Origin: Ideonella benzenivorans
GTDB lineage: Bacteria > Pseudomonadota > Gammaproteobacteria > Burkholderiales > Burkholderiaceae_C
NCBI RefSeq assembly: GCF_020387415.1
Contig: NZ_JAGWCB010000007.1
Span: 62,001 to 126,000 of the forward strand
Direction of reading: 5' to 3'
DNA: 64,000 nucleotides
The notes under the pieces were generated by a model. The model ran no database searches, was not told the origin of the DNA, and was given only the letters and a program-made list of their open reading frames with translations. This document shows, one piece after another, positions 18,001-29,192 of the stretch. Both the position numbers and the translations under genes were made by a program. Position 1 is the first letter of the stretch, and the number at the start of each line of letters is the position of its first letter.

Positions 18001-19137
18001 ATGAGCCTGTTCCTCGAATTCCATCTGATCCAAAACTTCGCCCCGTCCAACCTGAACCGTGACGACACCGGCGCACCCAAGGACGCGCTGTTTGGCGGGC
18101 AGCGCCGGGCCCGCATCAGCAGCCAATGCCTCAAGCGCGCGGTGCGGCTGACGGCCCAGGCCCATGAGCTGGTGGCGCCGGAGCACCGGGCCGTGCGCAC
18201 CAAGAAGCTGCTGGCGCTGCTGCAGGAACGCTTGGCCGGGCGCGACCCCGAGGAGGCCCGGCACAAGATCGAGCTGGTGCTGGCGGGCGTGGGTCTCAAG
18301 CTGAAGGACGATGGCAAGACCGAGTACCTGCTGTTCCTGGGACACCGCGAAGTGGCCGGCCTGGCGCAGCTGATCGACCAGCACTGGGACGAATTGACCG
18401 CCGTCGGCGGCGAGAAGAAGAGCAAGAAGGAAGCGAAGACCGCGCTGCCCGCCGAGCTCACCAAGCAGGCCACGGCCTTGCTGGATGGTGGCAAGGCGGT
18501 GGACGTGGCCTTGTTCGGCCGCATGCTGGCCGACCTGCCCGCCGTCAACCAGGACGCGGCCTGCCAGGTGGCGCACGCCATCAGCACCCACCGGGTGGAG
18601 CGCGAGTTCGACTACTTCACCGCGGTGGACGATGAAGGGGATGCCGACGAGACCGGCGCCGGCATGATCGGCCAGGTGGAGTTCAACTCCGCCACGCTGT
18701 ACCGCTATGCCGTGCTGGACCTGCACAAGCTGCTGTCCAACCTGCAGGGCGATCGGGAACTGACCCTGTCGGCCGTGGCCGCCTTCACCCAGGCCCTGGT
18801 GCGGGCCATTCCCAGCGGCAAGCAAAACAGCTTTGCCGCCCACAACCCGCCGGAGTTCGTGGGCGTGTGCCTGCGCCACGCCGCGCCGCTGAGCCTGGCC
18901 AACGCGTTCGAGCAGCCGGTCACGCCGCGGGGTGATGCCGCGCTGACGGCACAGTCGGTGCAGCGCCTGGCCGACTACGAGGCCAAGCTGGCCGCCGTCT
19001 ATGGCCAGCCCGAGGACCGCTGGTTGTTGCTGGACCTGACGGGCCGCTGGCCGGCGGGACACGGCCAACTCCAGGCCAACCTGGCTGCGCTGGCCGCCAG
19101 CGCGCAGACCCTGGCCGCAGACGCCCTGGAGGGCTGA
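18001..19137 (+). CDS. casC: Cascade backbone subunit Cas7e/CasC
   Basis: A 378-residue RAMP-fold protein that forms the six-copy crRNA-binding backbone of Cascade. The N-terminal signature FLEFHLIQNFAPSNLNRDD followed by GAPKDALFGGQRRARISSQ and CLKRAVR is characteristic of Cas7e. A lysine-rich insertion (EKKSKKEAKTAL) may be the thumb region contacting crRNA or DNA. A GGGAGATC ribosome-binding site lies in the 15-bp gap after casB. Confidence 0.95.
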   Translation: MSLFLEFHLIQNFAPSNLNRDDTGAPKDALFGGQRRARISSQCLKRAVRLTAQAHELVAPEHRAVRTKKLLALLQERLAGRDPEEARHKIELVLAGVGLKLKDDGKTEYLLFLGHREVAGLAQLIDQHWDELTAVGGEKKSKKEAKTALPAELTKQATALLDGGKAVDVALFGRMLADLPAVNQDAACQVAHAISTHRVEREFDYFTAVDDEGDADETGAGMIGQVEFNSATLYRYAVLDLHKLLSNLQGDRELTLSAVAAFTQALVRAIPSGKQNSFAAHNPPEFVGVCLRHAAPLSLANAFEQPVTPRGDAALTAQSVQRLADYEAKLAAVYGQPEDRWLLLDLTGRWPAGHGQLQANLAALAASAQTLAADALEG

Positions 19138-19142
19138 GCACC

Positions 19143-19808
19143 ATGACCACATTGCTGCTGCGCCTGCAGGGGCCGATGCAGTCCTGGGGCACCACCAGCC
19201 GGTTTGACGAGCGCGACACCCAGCTGGAGCCTTCCAAGTCCGGCGTGCTGGGCCTGGTCTGCGCGGCGCTGGGGCGGGACCGGGCCGAGCCGGTCGACGA
19301 CCTGGCCGCCCTGCGCATGGGCGTGCGAGTGGACCGCGAGGGCGTGCCCCTGCGCGACTACCAGACCGCCACCGGCGTGGTCATCGCGGCCACCGGCAAG
19401 GCCGATCTGACCCGGACCGTGGTCAGCCCCCGGTACTACCTGTCGGACGCGGTGTTCCTGGTCGGGCTGGAGGGCGCTGACACCGCCTTGCTCACCCGCA
19501 TCCATGCCGCCCTCAAGGCCCCCGTCTGGCCCCTGGCGCTGGGCCGCAAGAGCTTGGTGCCCTCGCGCCCCGTCCACCTGCCCGATGGCCTGGTGGACCA
19601 GCCGCTGGAGCCGGCCCTGGGCGGCTACGACTCGGCCGAGATGCCCCGCCCGCCGGGCCTGCTGCGCCTGGTGCTGGAAGACCCGGCCGAAGGCGCGGTG
19701 CGGCTGGACCAGCCCGTGGCGCCGTTTGCCCAACGCCGCTTCGGCCCCCGTTTTGTCACCGTTCGTCTTGCTGGAGGGGCGCATGTACCTGACCCGGCTG
19801 CGGCTTGA
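19143..19808 (+). CDS. casD: Cascade subunit Cas5e/CasD
   Basis: A 221-residue RAMP protein that caps the 5' handle of the crRNA. The family-defining start LLLRLQGPMQSWGTTSRF is intact, followed by PSKSGVLGLVCAALGRDR and the mid-domain YLSDAVFLVGLEG. In type I-E Cas5 is not the processing nuclease; that role belongs to Cas6e, present next. It begins 5 bp after casC and overlaps the casE start by 26 bp. Confidence 0.94.
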   Translation: MTTLLLRLQGPMQSWGTTSRFDERDTQLEPSKSGVLGLVCAALGRDRAEPVDDLAALRMGVRVDREGVPLRDYQTATGVVIAATGKADLTRTVVSPRYYLSDAVFLVGLEGADTALLTRIHAALKAPVWPLALGRKSLVPSRPVHLPDGLVDQPLEPALGGYDSAEMPRPPGLLRLVLEDPAEGAVRLDQPVAPFAQRRFGPRFVTVRLAGGAHVPDPAAA

Positions 19809-20399
19809 CCCGCGCAGTGCCCAGGCCCGGCGCGACCTGGCCGACCCTTACGAGATGCACCGCACGCTGGTGCGGGCCTTCGTGGCCGATGCCACCCAGG
19901 CCCCGCCGCGTTTCCTGTGGCGGCTGGAGCCCACCAGCCCCTGGCGGGCGCCCGAGCTGCTGGTGCAATCCAGCCATGCCGCCGACTGGGCGGTGCTGGC
20001 CGCGCTGCCGGGCTACCTCCAGGCCGAGTGCCCCTGGGAAACCAAGGCCTTGGCGCTGGACCCCTGGCTGAAGGCCTCGGCCCGTTGCCGCTTCCGCCTG
20101 TGGGCCAACCCCACCGTCACCCGGGAAGGCAAGCGCCGTGGCCTGGCCGCCGAAGCGGACCAGCTCGGCTGGCTGCAACGCCAGGGTGCCCGGCACGGCT
20201 TCGCCGTCGAGACCGTGCTGGTAACCGGGCAGAACCGGCTGGACAGCCGCAAGGGCGATGCCCGGCTGAGCCTGTTGCAGGTGGGCTTCGAGGGCCTGTT
20301 GCAGGTGACCGAGCCCGCGGCCCTGCAGCAGGCGTTGGCGGCCGGCATCGGCCCGGGCAAGGCCTTTGGCTGCGGCCTGCTCAGCCTGGCGCGCTGCCC

Positions 20400-20403
<4 letters not shown>
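19783..20403 (+). CDS. casE: crRNA endoribonuclease Cas6e/CasE
   Basis: A 206-residue double-RAMP endoribonuclease that cuts the repeat hairpin and stays bound to the crRNA 3' end. Evidence is the start MYLTRLRLDPRS, the catalytic-region histidine in PYEMHRTLVRAF, and the C-terminal glycine-rich loop GIGPGKAFGCGLLSLAR typical of Cas6. A good GGAGGGGC precedes the ATG inside the casD end. The array repeat contains the matching GC-rich hairpin. The TGA overlaps the cas1 ATG. Confidence 0.95.
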
Positions 20404-21627
<1,224 letters not shown>

Positions 21628-21695
21628 CAACCCAATCAATCGGTAGAACCCAGGCCTCCCATTTTTCCAAGATGGGACAATGGATTGCATTTGGT
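21628..21695 (+). promoter_or_regulatory. CRISPR leader
   Basis: A 68-bp AT-richer segment between cas2 and the first repeat, in the position expected for the leader that promotes array transcription and spacer insertion. It contains a 13-bp stretch at 21634-21646 matching the IHF consensus WATCAA-N4-TTR at all but one position. It also contains a perfect inverted repeat TCCCAT/ATGGGA (21657-21662 and 21672-21677). Known: type I-E adaptation in E. coli needs IHF bound in the leader. Here the IHF-like site is 50-62 bp from the first repeat, farther than in E. coli, so its role is an inference. Confidence 0.7.
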
Positions 21696-24257
21696 GTGTT
21701 CCCCGCGAGCGCGGGGATGAACCGGCGGTCTGCTTCGAGGCGACGCCGTTCACCGTGTGTTCCCCGCGAGCGCGGGGATGAACCGTCGCGGGGGTCTATT
21801 TGGTCAGCCATGTCAGAGTGTTCCCCGCGAGCGCGGGGATGAACCGTCACCGCGTGTCTATCGGTTCGTGGAAGAGTAGTGTTCCCCGCGAGCGCGGGGA
21901 TGAACCGGCGAACGACCCGAAATTGTCGTTCGCTTCCGAGTGTTCCCCGCGAGCGCGGGGATGAACCGATGTTCTCGTTGCGGTCCTCGGCCACCTCCAC
22001 GTGTTCCCCGCGAGCGCGGGGATGAACCGTCCTCGAACAGTGAGCATTGGGGAGTTCTCCAGTGTTCCCCGCGAGCGCGGGGATGAACCGTCACCGGCAT
22101 GGTCACTGCCAGCAACCTGGCCGTGTTCCCCGCGAGCGCGGGGATGAACCGGTTGTCGGCGCTGTTGCTTCCGCCCTGCGCAAGTGTTCCCCGCGAGCGC
22201 GGGGATGAACCGATCAGCGAGATCGTGGAGTTCGAGGCGGCCGAGTGTTCCCCGCGAGCGCGGGGATGAACCGCAGCAACTGGCAATCTCGATTCGCAAC
22301 ATGGCGTGTTCCCCGCGAGCGCGGGGATGAACCGCGCTTCCATGCGTTGATCCAGCCGCCGAAACCGTGTTCCCCGCGAGCGCGGGGATGAACCGATCGT
22401 CGGCGATGTGGTGTCACACTATCGCCGGTGTTCCCCGCGAGCGCGGGGATGAACCGTTCGGGTCCGTGCGCGACGGCGACCAGTACGGGTGTTCCCCGCG
22501 AGCGCGGGGATGAACCGACTGCAGCGATGTTGCGCACGTAGATGCGGGCGTGTTCCCCGCGAGCGCGGGGATGAACCGGTAGACCCGAAAGTCCTTCGAA
22601 ATTGCCGTTCGTGTTCCCCGCGAGCGCGGGGATGAACCGCCTCCCTTCGCGCATGGCAGCTCGGCCAGAGAGTGTTCCCCGCGAGCGCGGGGATGAACCG
22701 CCTGTCCCGTGTGAGGTGCTGCGGCCCGACGGTGTTCCCCGCGAGCGCGGGGATGAACCGCGCATCACGCCCGAGCTGGAGCGCTACGGCCTGGTGTTCC
22801 CCGCGAGCGCGGGGATGAACCGACCTATCAGTTCGCCTTCGAGAACGTCAACCGGTGTTCCCCGCGAGCGCGGGGATGAACCGCCGTTGCGCTCGGACTT
22901 CTGGGCCTGGACGGGGTGTTCCCCGCGAGCGCGGGGATGAACCGGAACTCGCCGCGCGCTGGGGCGACATGACGAAGTGTTCCCCGCGAGCGCGGGGATG
23001 AACCGCACGCGCAGACGGCGCAGTTCTTCTTGCGCGAGTGTTCCCCGCGAGCGCGGGGATGAACCGGTCGTGTCCGATGCGATTGACGGCAGCTTGCGGT
23101 GTTCCCCGCGAGCGCGGGGATGAACCGTGCCTGCGCCGGCATTTGGCCCGGCAAGCCTTGTGTTCCCCGCGAGCGCGGGGATGAACCGCGTAGTAGTCCG
23201 GCGTGCCCCAGCAGAGCGAGGTGTTCCCCGCGAGCGCGGGGATGAACCGGCGGTGCACGAGCTGCATTGCCTGCCGACGATGTGTTCCCCGCGAGCGCGG
23301 GGATGAACCGCCGACACCGATGACGAAGACGATGCCTCGTACGTGTTCCCCGCGAGCGCGGGGATGAACCGTTGGCGCCACTCTCGGCCATGCAGTTGCG
23401 CGAGTGTTCCCCGCGAGCGCGGGGATGAACCGGACTGGTGGGCACGCCGAGCGCAACCCGCAGCGTGTTCCCCGCGAGCGCGGGGATGAACCGGCCGATG
23501 TTTCAGGCCATCCGCCGATGGTGAAGTGTTCCCCGCGAGCGCGGGGATGAACCGGCCACAACGGCGGCGGCGGCCATGCTCACGAGGTGTTCCCCGCGAG
23601 CGCGGGGATGAACCGCAGGAGGGCGTGCCGGGGCGCGCGCCCCAGGGGTGTTCCCCGCGAGCGCGGGGATGAACCGTAAGCGTGACAGCGGTACAGCGAA
23701 ATCCGGCGGTGTTCCCCGCGAGCGCGGGGATGAACCGCCGGGATGGTTTGCAGGAATTGCAGTTCTTCGGTGTTCCCCGCGAGCGCGGGGATGAACCGAC
23801 CAGCGCATCAAGAGCCATGTGCGGCTGCAGGTGTTCCCCGCGAGCGCGGGGATGAACCGCCGATGAAGTTGCGTTGAATGTCAAGCGACAGGTGTTCCCC
23901 GCGAGCGCGGGGATGAACCGGCGAATCCTGAGCCCGAGGTGGCTCCGCATCCGTGTTCCCCGCGAGCGCGGGGATGAACCGTGCACCTGATCTCTACCCA
24001 GAGAAAAGATGGGGTGTTCCCCGCGAGCGCGGGGATGAACCGCGCGCGGCACTTGGCCAGTGGGTTAGCGGCATGTGTTCCCCGCGAGCGCGGGGATGAA
24101 CCGCCTCAGTTTTCCGTGGGTCGTCGCGCCAGTGGGTGTTCCCCGCGAGCGCGGGGATGAACCGAACAGTGGCTCGCTGCTGCGCGTGAGATTCAGGTGT
24201 TCCCCGCGAGCGCGGGGATGAACCGCCTTCCGCCAAAGCCTGGGCGGCCCCGGCACC

Positions 24258-24286
24258 GTGTTCCCCGCGAGCGCGGGGATGAACCA
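24258..24286 (+). repeat. Variant CRISPR repeat ending in A
   Basis: The only internal repeat that departs from consensus: its 29th base is A, giving ATGAACCA. It is followed by one of the four 33-nt spacers. In E. coli type I-E the last repeat base is copied from the PAM of the incoming spacer, so this may record an acquisition with an off-consensus PAM or shifted processing. Confidence 0.85.
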
Positions 24287-27005
24287 GGAAGCGGACCTGA
24301 TCGACCAGAAAGATACCTCGTGTTCCCCGCGAGCGCGGGGATGAACCGATTCTCCAGTTGATTGTCGGTGAGCGGCTCGGGTGTTCCCCGCGAGCGCGGG
24401 GATGAACCGCCGCCCGTGCTCGCGTCAAGGCACATTGCATGGTGTTCCCCGCGAGCGCGGGGATGAACCGAGACGCCCGGATTCATGGGCGGCTGGATCT
24501 CGGTGTTCCCCGCGAGCGCGGGGATGAACCGGTAGATGGCCCAGGCACAGTGGCGCTGCAGGTGTGTTCCCCGCGAGCGCGGGGATGAACCGTTCGCCAT
24601 CAAGTCCAACAGCACCATCAAGGAGTGTTCCCCGCGAGCGCGGGGATGAACCGGCACTCGCGTCGATCGGCACGTCCTCGGGTGGGTGTTCCCCGCGAGC
24701 GCGGGGATGAACCGGATCTGATCACCCAGCACGAGAAGTCGGTCAAGTGTTCCCCGCGAGCGCGGGGATGAACCGTGCTTGACCGCGCCGCTGCTGACGC
24801 TGCTCATGTGTTCCCCGCGAGCGCGGGGATGAACCGGAGGGCTGAGATCATGACTCTGCAAAGCACTGGTGTTCCCCGCGAGCGCGGGGATGAACCGTTG
24901 CTCGATGTGTTCGACAGTGGTGTAGACGAGTGTTCCCCGCGAGCGCGGGGATGAACCGTACTACCAGAACTCCGCCACCTGACCGGCCGCGTGTTCCCCG
25001 CGAGCGCGGGGATGAACCGGACTGGTCGGATTACCAGCTAACCCCGCAAAAGTGTTCCCCGCGAGCGCGGGGATGAACCGCCCTCCACCACCAGCACCGA
25101 GCCCGCCGGCACGTGTTCCCCGCGAGCGCGGGGATGAACCGAACTCGCGCAGCAGCCCGCCGGCCATCTGGGCGTGTTCCCCGCGAGCGCGGGGATGAAC
25201 CGATCATTTCCTTCTGGTGGGCCTGCACCATCGGGTGTTCCCCGCGAGCGCGGGGATGAACCGACCTGCTTCGTGGTGTCCGCGGCGGCGAAGGTGTGTT
25301 CCCCGCGAGCGCGGGGATGAACCGCACGTCTGCCCCCTGCAGTTCGACATCGTGGACGTGTTCCCCGCGAGCGCGGGGATGAACCGTGCGCAGGGCGGCC
25401 GGCAGAGGGCTGTTGTCGGTGTTCCCCGCGAGCGCGGGGATGAACCGGGACATGTGAATCTCCGTTCAATGGGTCTGGAGTGTTCCCCGCGAGCGCGGGG
25501 ATGAACCGACCTTCAAGGCCCCGCCCCACCCCACGTACTGGTGTTCCCCGCGAGCGCGGGGATGAACCGGAAGCCGAATTTGCCGCTGCCAAGCTATACG
25601 AGTGTTCCCCGCGAGCGCGGGGATGAACCGCCATTCCGCCGCTGGGTGCTGGATGTGCTGGAGTGTTCCCCGCGAGCGCGGGGATGAACCGCGCGAGGCG
25701 CTGATGGCTCAGCTGCAGCACCTGTGTTCCCCGCGAGCGCGGGGATGAACCGGTCTTGCTCCGTACCTTCCAGCTCGTCACCGCGTGTTCCCCGCGAGCG
25801 CGGGGATGAACCGGAAACGCAGCGGTGAGAGAGCGGTTCGGTGCCGTGTTCCCCGCGAGCGCGGGGATGAACCGGTGAGCACGGTGCCAGATGCCGGCGC
25901 ACTGGCGTGTTCCCCGCGAGCGCGGGGATGAACCGACCAGGCCCGAGGCACGGGGACACCTCCCCGCGTGTTCCCCGCGAGCGCGGGGATGAACCGGTTC
26001 GCCATGCTCGCTCGTTTCCTCCGCTGGTGTGTTCCCCGCGAGCGCGGGGATGAACCGTCTTCGAGATGTACGCCCAGCCCAAGGCCACGGTGTTCCCCGC
26101 GAGCGCGGGGATGAACCGCACTGGCTATTCTCACCTCTGCCCGGGCATGAGGTGTTCCCCGCGAGCGCGGGGATGAACCGTGGCCAAACCGCCAGCCTGC
26201 CCACCCTCACAAGTGTTCCCCGCGAGCGCGGGGATGAACCGCGCTTGCGGCCGGTGAGGATGCACCAGAGCGCGTGTTCCCCGCGAGCGCGGGGATGAAC
26301 CGGTGGCGCTGTAGGTCACCTCCACAGTCTGGCCGTGTTCCCCGCGAGCGCGGGGATGAACCGCCGACAGATGGAAGCTATGGCCTCCTGATTCAGTGTT
26401 CCCCGCGAGCGCGGGGATGAACCGACGACATCTTTCAGCGCGCAAAAGAGCGCATCGTGTTCCCCGCGAGCGCGGGGATGAACCGGGCGTGGTGCGGGCC
26501 GGTCTGCCCTCGGTGCAGTGTTCCCCGCGAGCGCGGGGATGAACCGCCGCTGAACTTCGACGTCTGCACTTCGACGTTGTGTTCCCCGCGAGCGCGGGGA
26601 TGAACCGACGAAGGCCTGGCGGTGCTGAACCGCGACGCCGTGTTCCCCGCGAGCGCGGGGATGAACCGTAGTTGGCCAACTCGACGTGAAATCCATTCAC
26701 GTGTTCCCCGCGAGCGCGGGGATGAACCGATTGGGATGGTCGAGATCCTTGGGCATGGTGCGTGTTCCCCGCGAGCGCGGGGATGAACCGGTCTCGCTCC
26801 GTATGCTGTGACGCCGTCCAAGGTGTTCCCCGCGAGCGCGGGGATGAACCGTTTTCCGGCCTGCATCCCTGATGGCCAAGGCCGTGTTCCCCGCGAGCGC
26901 GGGGATGAACCGTGGGTAGCCGTGCCGAGGGTCGTGACTACAGCGTGTTCCCCGCGAGCGCGGGGATGAACCGAAGAGCCAGGAAACCGGCCAGCTGGCT
27001 GCCGA

Positions 27006-27034
27006 GTGTTCCCCGCGAACGCAGGGATGAGGAC
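27006..27034 (+). repeat. Degenerate terminal CRISPR repeat
   Basis: The last repeat differs from consensus at positions 14 and 18 (both G to A) and carries GG inserted before the final ACCG. The hairpin is weakened. Decay at the leader-distal end is the normal pattern and confirms the array orientation. Confidence 0.92.
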
Positions 27035-27256
27035 CGACGCATTTGCCCCAAACACCGTCCACCGGCGCCTTGAACGCCTACCGCGTTGCACGGTCCCGCA
27101 GCCTGAACCACAGGGTTGACCACCCTTGACATTCCCACCATGGCAATGAATAGGCTCGCACGGTCAGACTTTGCTGAGCCCTGTGAGCTCTCCTCGCGTT
27201 CAGGCCGCTCCGGTGCTGAACGTCATGTCCCACCCGACAGACGAAAGGATGCAGAA

Positions 27257-27691
27257 ATGAACGTCAAACGCGCAGTGATGGCCACCGCCGCGGGGGCCCT
27301 GCTGGCCGTGGCCGCCTGGGCCCAGCCCAGCGGCTCGGGCTATGGCATGGGCGGCTACGGCATGGGCCCCGGCATGATGGGGGGGCAGAGTCAGGCCTTT
27401 GCCGATCTGAAGCTGAGCGCCGAGCAGCGCAAGAAGATCGACGACATCCAGGAAGAGACCTTCAAGGCGATGTGGCAGCTGATGGGCACCATGCATCAGC
27501 AGGGCTACCGCATGCACGATTGGGCCGGGTCGGGCCTGCTGGATGAGGCGGCTGCGCGCAAGGCCTACGAGCAGATGGCTGCCACGCAGAAGTCCATGTT
27601 CGAGCTGCAACTGGGGGCGCGCAAGAAGATCGACGCCGTGCTGACCCCCGAGCAGCGCGAGCAGCTCCGCAAGGCCTGGGCCGGTCGCTGA
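27257..27691 (+). CDS. Spy/CpxP-like periplasmic protein
   Basis: A 144-residue exported protein. A signal peptide (MNVKRAVMATAAGALLAVAA, cleavage near AWA-QP) precedes a Gly/Met/Tyr-rich segment (GYGMGGYGMGPGMMGG) and a helical domain with two LTxxQ-type motifs, LSAEQRKKI and LTPEQREQL, the signature of the Spy/CpxP/ZraP group of envelope-stress and metal-related chaperones. The ATG is preceded by AAAGGATGCAG. It lies 222 bp after the CRISPR array and 125 bp before arsR in the same direction. The Met-rich segment suggests soft-metal contact, but that is inference. Confidence 0.8.
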   Translation: MNVKRAVMATAAGALLAVAAWAQPSGSGYGMGGYGMGPGMMGGQSQAFADLKLSAEQRKKIDDIQEETFKAMWQLMGTMHQQGYRMHDWAGSGLLDEAAARKAYEQMAATQKSMFELQLGARKKIDAVLTPEQREQLRKAWAGR

Positions 27692-27781
27692 CACAGCGCA
27701 GGTGGTCTGCCTGGGGCTGGCCGGGCAGGCTGGCCCCGGCGGATGGCAGGCCCGCGCCGGTTGAGCGCGTGTTCATCTGGC

Positions 27782-27810
27782 TTGACTTTCCTCTTCATTT
27801 CCATAATCAT
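27782..27810 (+). promoter_or_regulatory. Candidate arsR promoter
   Basis: TTGACT at 27782-27787 is a near-consensus -35; with a 17-bp spacer the -10 is AATCAT (27805-27810). Transcription would then begin at or next to the arsR ATG (27817), which has no visible ribosome-binding site, so a leaderless mRNA is possible. TTCCAT (27799-27804) and ATGGAA (27817-27822) form an inverted repeat across the -10 that could be the ArsR operator. Confidence 0.4.
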
Positions 27811-27816
27811 AAAAAC

Positions 27817-28152
27817 ATGGAAGAGAAGATCGCTGTTGCTTCATTGGCTGCGCTGGCGCAGGAAGCGCGTTTGCGCGTGTTCCGGGCCCTGGTGGGGGCC
27901 GGCCCCGATGGCATGACGCCCGGGGCCCTGGCCGCCATGCTGGATGTGCCGGCCTCCACCCTGTCCTTCCACCTGAAGGGGTTGGTGCATGCCGGCCTGG
28001 TGACGGTGGAGCGGGAAGGGCGCAATCTCTTCTACAAGCCCAACCTCCAGCAGATGAATGCGCTGCTGGCCTATCTCACGGCGCATTGCTGCCAGGGGCA
28101 GCCCTGTGATGCGCCGGTTTCCACCCCGAACTGCGGCACCTCCTGCTGCTGA
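27817..28152 (+). CDS. arsR: ArsR-family arsenic-responsive repressor
   Basis: A 111-residue winged-helix metalloregulator (HTH at LAAMLDVPASTLSFHLKGL). The classic CxC pair in helix 3 is absent. Instead a C-terminal cluster C91-C92-x4-C97 follows, resembling the arrangement known for Acidithiobacillus ferrooxidans-type ArsR, where three C-terminal cysteines bind As(III). A further C...CC tail ends the protein (PNCGTSCC). It leads the ars cluster, with arsI starting 10 bp after its stop, and should repress its own operon until arsenite binds. Confidence 0.92.
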   Translation: MEEKIAVASLAALAQEARLRVFRALVGAGPDGMTPGALAAMLDVPASTLSFHLKGLVHAGLVTVEREGRNLFYKPNLQQMNALLAYLTAHCCQGQPCDAPVSTPNCGTSCC

Positions 28153-28162
28153 AGGAACCTCC

Positions 28163-28675
28163 ATGAAGCGCTTTCACGTTCACCTGCACGTTGACGACCT
28201 GGGTCAGAGCATTGGCTTCTATTCCAAGCTGTTCGCCGCAGAACCCAGCCGGGTCGAGGCGGATTACGCCAAGTGGATGCTGCAGGATCCGCCGGTGAAC
28301 TTCGCCATCTCCACCCGTGGTAGCCAGCCGGGCATCGACCACCTGGGCTTCCAGACCGACGACCCGGCCGAGCTGGCCGAGATGAAGGCCCGCGCCGAGG
28401 CGGCCGACACGGCACTGCTGGACGAAGGCGAGACCACCTGCTGCTACGCCCGCAGCGAAAAGCACTGGGTCACCGACCCGCAGGGCATCGCCTGGGAGCA
28501 CTTCCACACGCTGGGCAACATCCCGGTGTTCAAGGAAGCCGGCCAGGCCGACACCTCGCCCTCGGCCTGCTGCGCCCCGGCAGCGGCGCCGGAGCCTGCG
28601 GCGGCAGCTTGCTGCACGCCCAGCCGCGGCAAGCCGGTGGGCATTCCCGTGAAGTCCAGCTCCGGCTGCTGCTGA
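28163..28675 (+). CDS. arsI: ArsI/CadI-type VOC protein (organoarsenical C-As lyase candidate)
   Basis: A 170-residue VOC-fold protein. Candidate iron ligands of the ArsI type are His6 or His8 (FHVHLHV), His60 (GIDHLGFQ) and Glu112 (WEHFHTLG). The vicinal cysteines that bind trivalent organoarsenicals, C93-C94 in ETTCCYARS, are present. The family uses iron and oxygen to break C-As bonds of methyl- and phenylarsenite. A long tail carries three more Cys pairs (ACCAP, ACCTP, GCC), perhaps metal-scavenging. The related CadI group looks similar, but position in an ars operon supports ArsI. Confidence 0.88.
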   Translation: MKRFHVHLHVDDLGQSIGFYSKLFAAEPSRVEADYAKWMLQDPPVNFAISTRGSQPGIDHLGFQTDDPAELAEMKARAEAADTALLDEGETTCCYARSEKHWVTDPQGIAWEHFHTLGNIPVFKEAGQADTSPSACCAPAAAPEPAAAACCTPSRGKPVGIPVKSSSGCC

Positions 28676-28683
28676 GGCCCACC

Positions 28684-29178
28684 ATGCCCGACACGATCTA
28701 CAACGTCCTGTTCATCTGCACTGGCAACTCCGCCCGCTCGATCCTCGCCGAGGGGCTGCTCAACGAGATGGGCGGCGGCCGGTTCCGCGCCTGGTCGGCA
28801 GGCAGCCACCCCAAGGGGACGGTCCACCCGATGGCCCTGGCCGTCCTGGCGGAGCACGGCATCCCGACCGATGGCTTTCGCAGCAAGGGCTGGGAGGTGT
28901 TTGCCCAGGCGGATGCGCCGCGGATGGACTTCGTGTTCACCGTCTGTGACCAGGCGGCTGGCGAGGTCTGCCCCGTCTGGCCCGGCCAGCCGATGACGGC
29001 CCACTGGGGCATGCCCGACCCGGCGGCCGTGCAAGGCGATGCCCAGGCGCAGCACCGGGCCTTTCTGGACACCTTCGTGACCCTGCAGCGCCGGTTGCGC
29101 CTGATGCTGTCCCTGCCGCTGGCCAGCCTGGATGCGCTGGCCATCAAACAAGAAATCAAGGACATCGGCACGCGCTGA
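28684..29178 (+). CDS. arsC: Arsenate reductase ArsC, first copy
   Basis: A 164-residue low-molecular-weight phosphatase-fold arsenate reductase. The P-loop CTGNSARS begins with catalytic Cys12, and two further cysteines occur in VFTVCDQAAGEVCPVWPG, the redox relay of thioredoxin-coupled ArsC. The DPA segment after GMP supplies the general acid aspartate. It begins 8 bp after arsI and is followed by a second, divergent copy. It reduces arsenate to arsenite for Acr3 export. Confidence 0.93.
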   Translation: MPDTIYNVLFICTGNSARSILAEGLLNEMGGGRFRAWSAGSHPKGTVHPMALAVLAEHGIPTDGFRSKGWEVFAQADAPRMDFVFTVCDQAAGEVCPVWPGQPMTAHWGMPDPAAVQGDAQAQHRAFLDTFVTLQRRLRLMLSLPLASLDALAIKQEIKDIGTR

Positions 29179-29192
29179 GGCCTCTCCCGACC

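Larger units (their letters stand above)
21696..27034 (+). CRISPR. Type I-E CRISPR array, 88 repeats and 87 spacers
   Basis: Counting repeat starts gives 88 copies of a 29-bp repeat, beginning GTGTTCCCCGCGAG and ending CGGGGATGAACCG, separated by 87 spacers. The period is 61 bp; spacers are 32 nt except one of 31 (22701-22731) and four of 33 (22761-22793, 24287-24319, 25325-25357, 26119-26151). The repeat has a CCCCGC/GCGGGG stem around GAGC, the Cas6e substrate, and would leave an 8-nt ATGAACCG handle. Repeats are identical except one internal 3'-base change and the decayed last copy. The leader end is on the left, beside cas2. I saw no duplicated spacer by eye but did not test this systematically. 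Confidence 0.98.

Noticed and set aside
27035-27256. Additional CRISPR repeats or a gene between the array end and the Spy-like gene
   Set aside because: No further repeat-like sequence and no open frame with coding features was found in these 222 bp.
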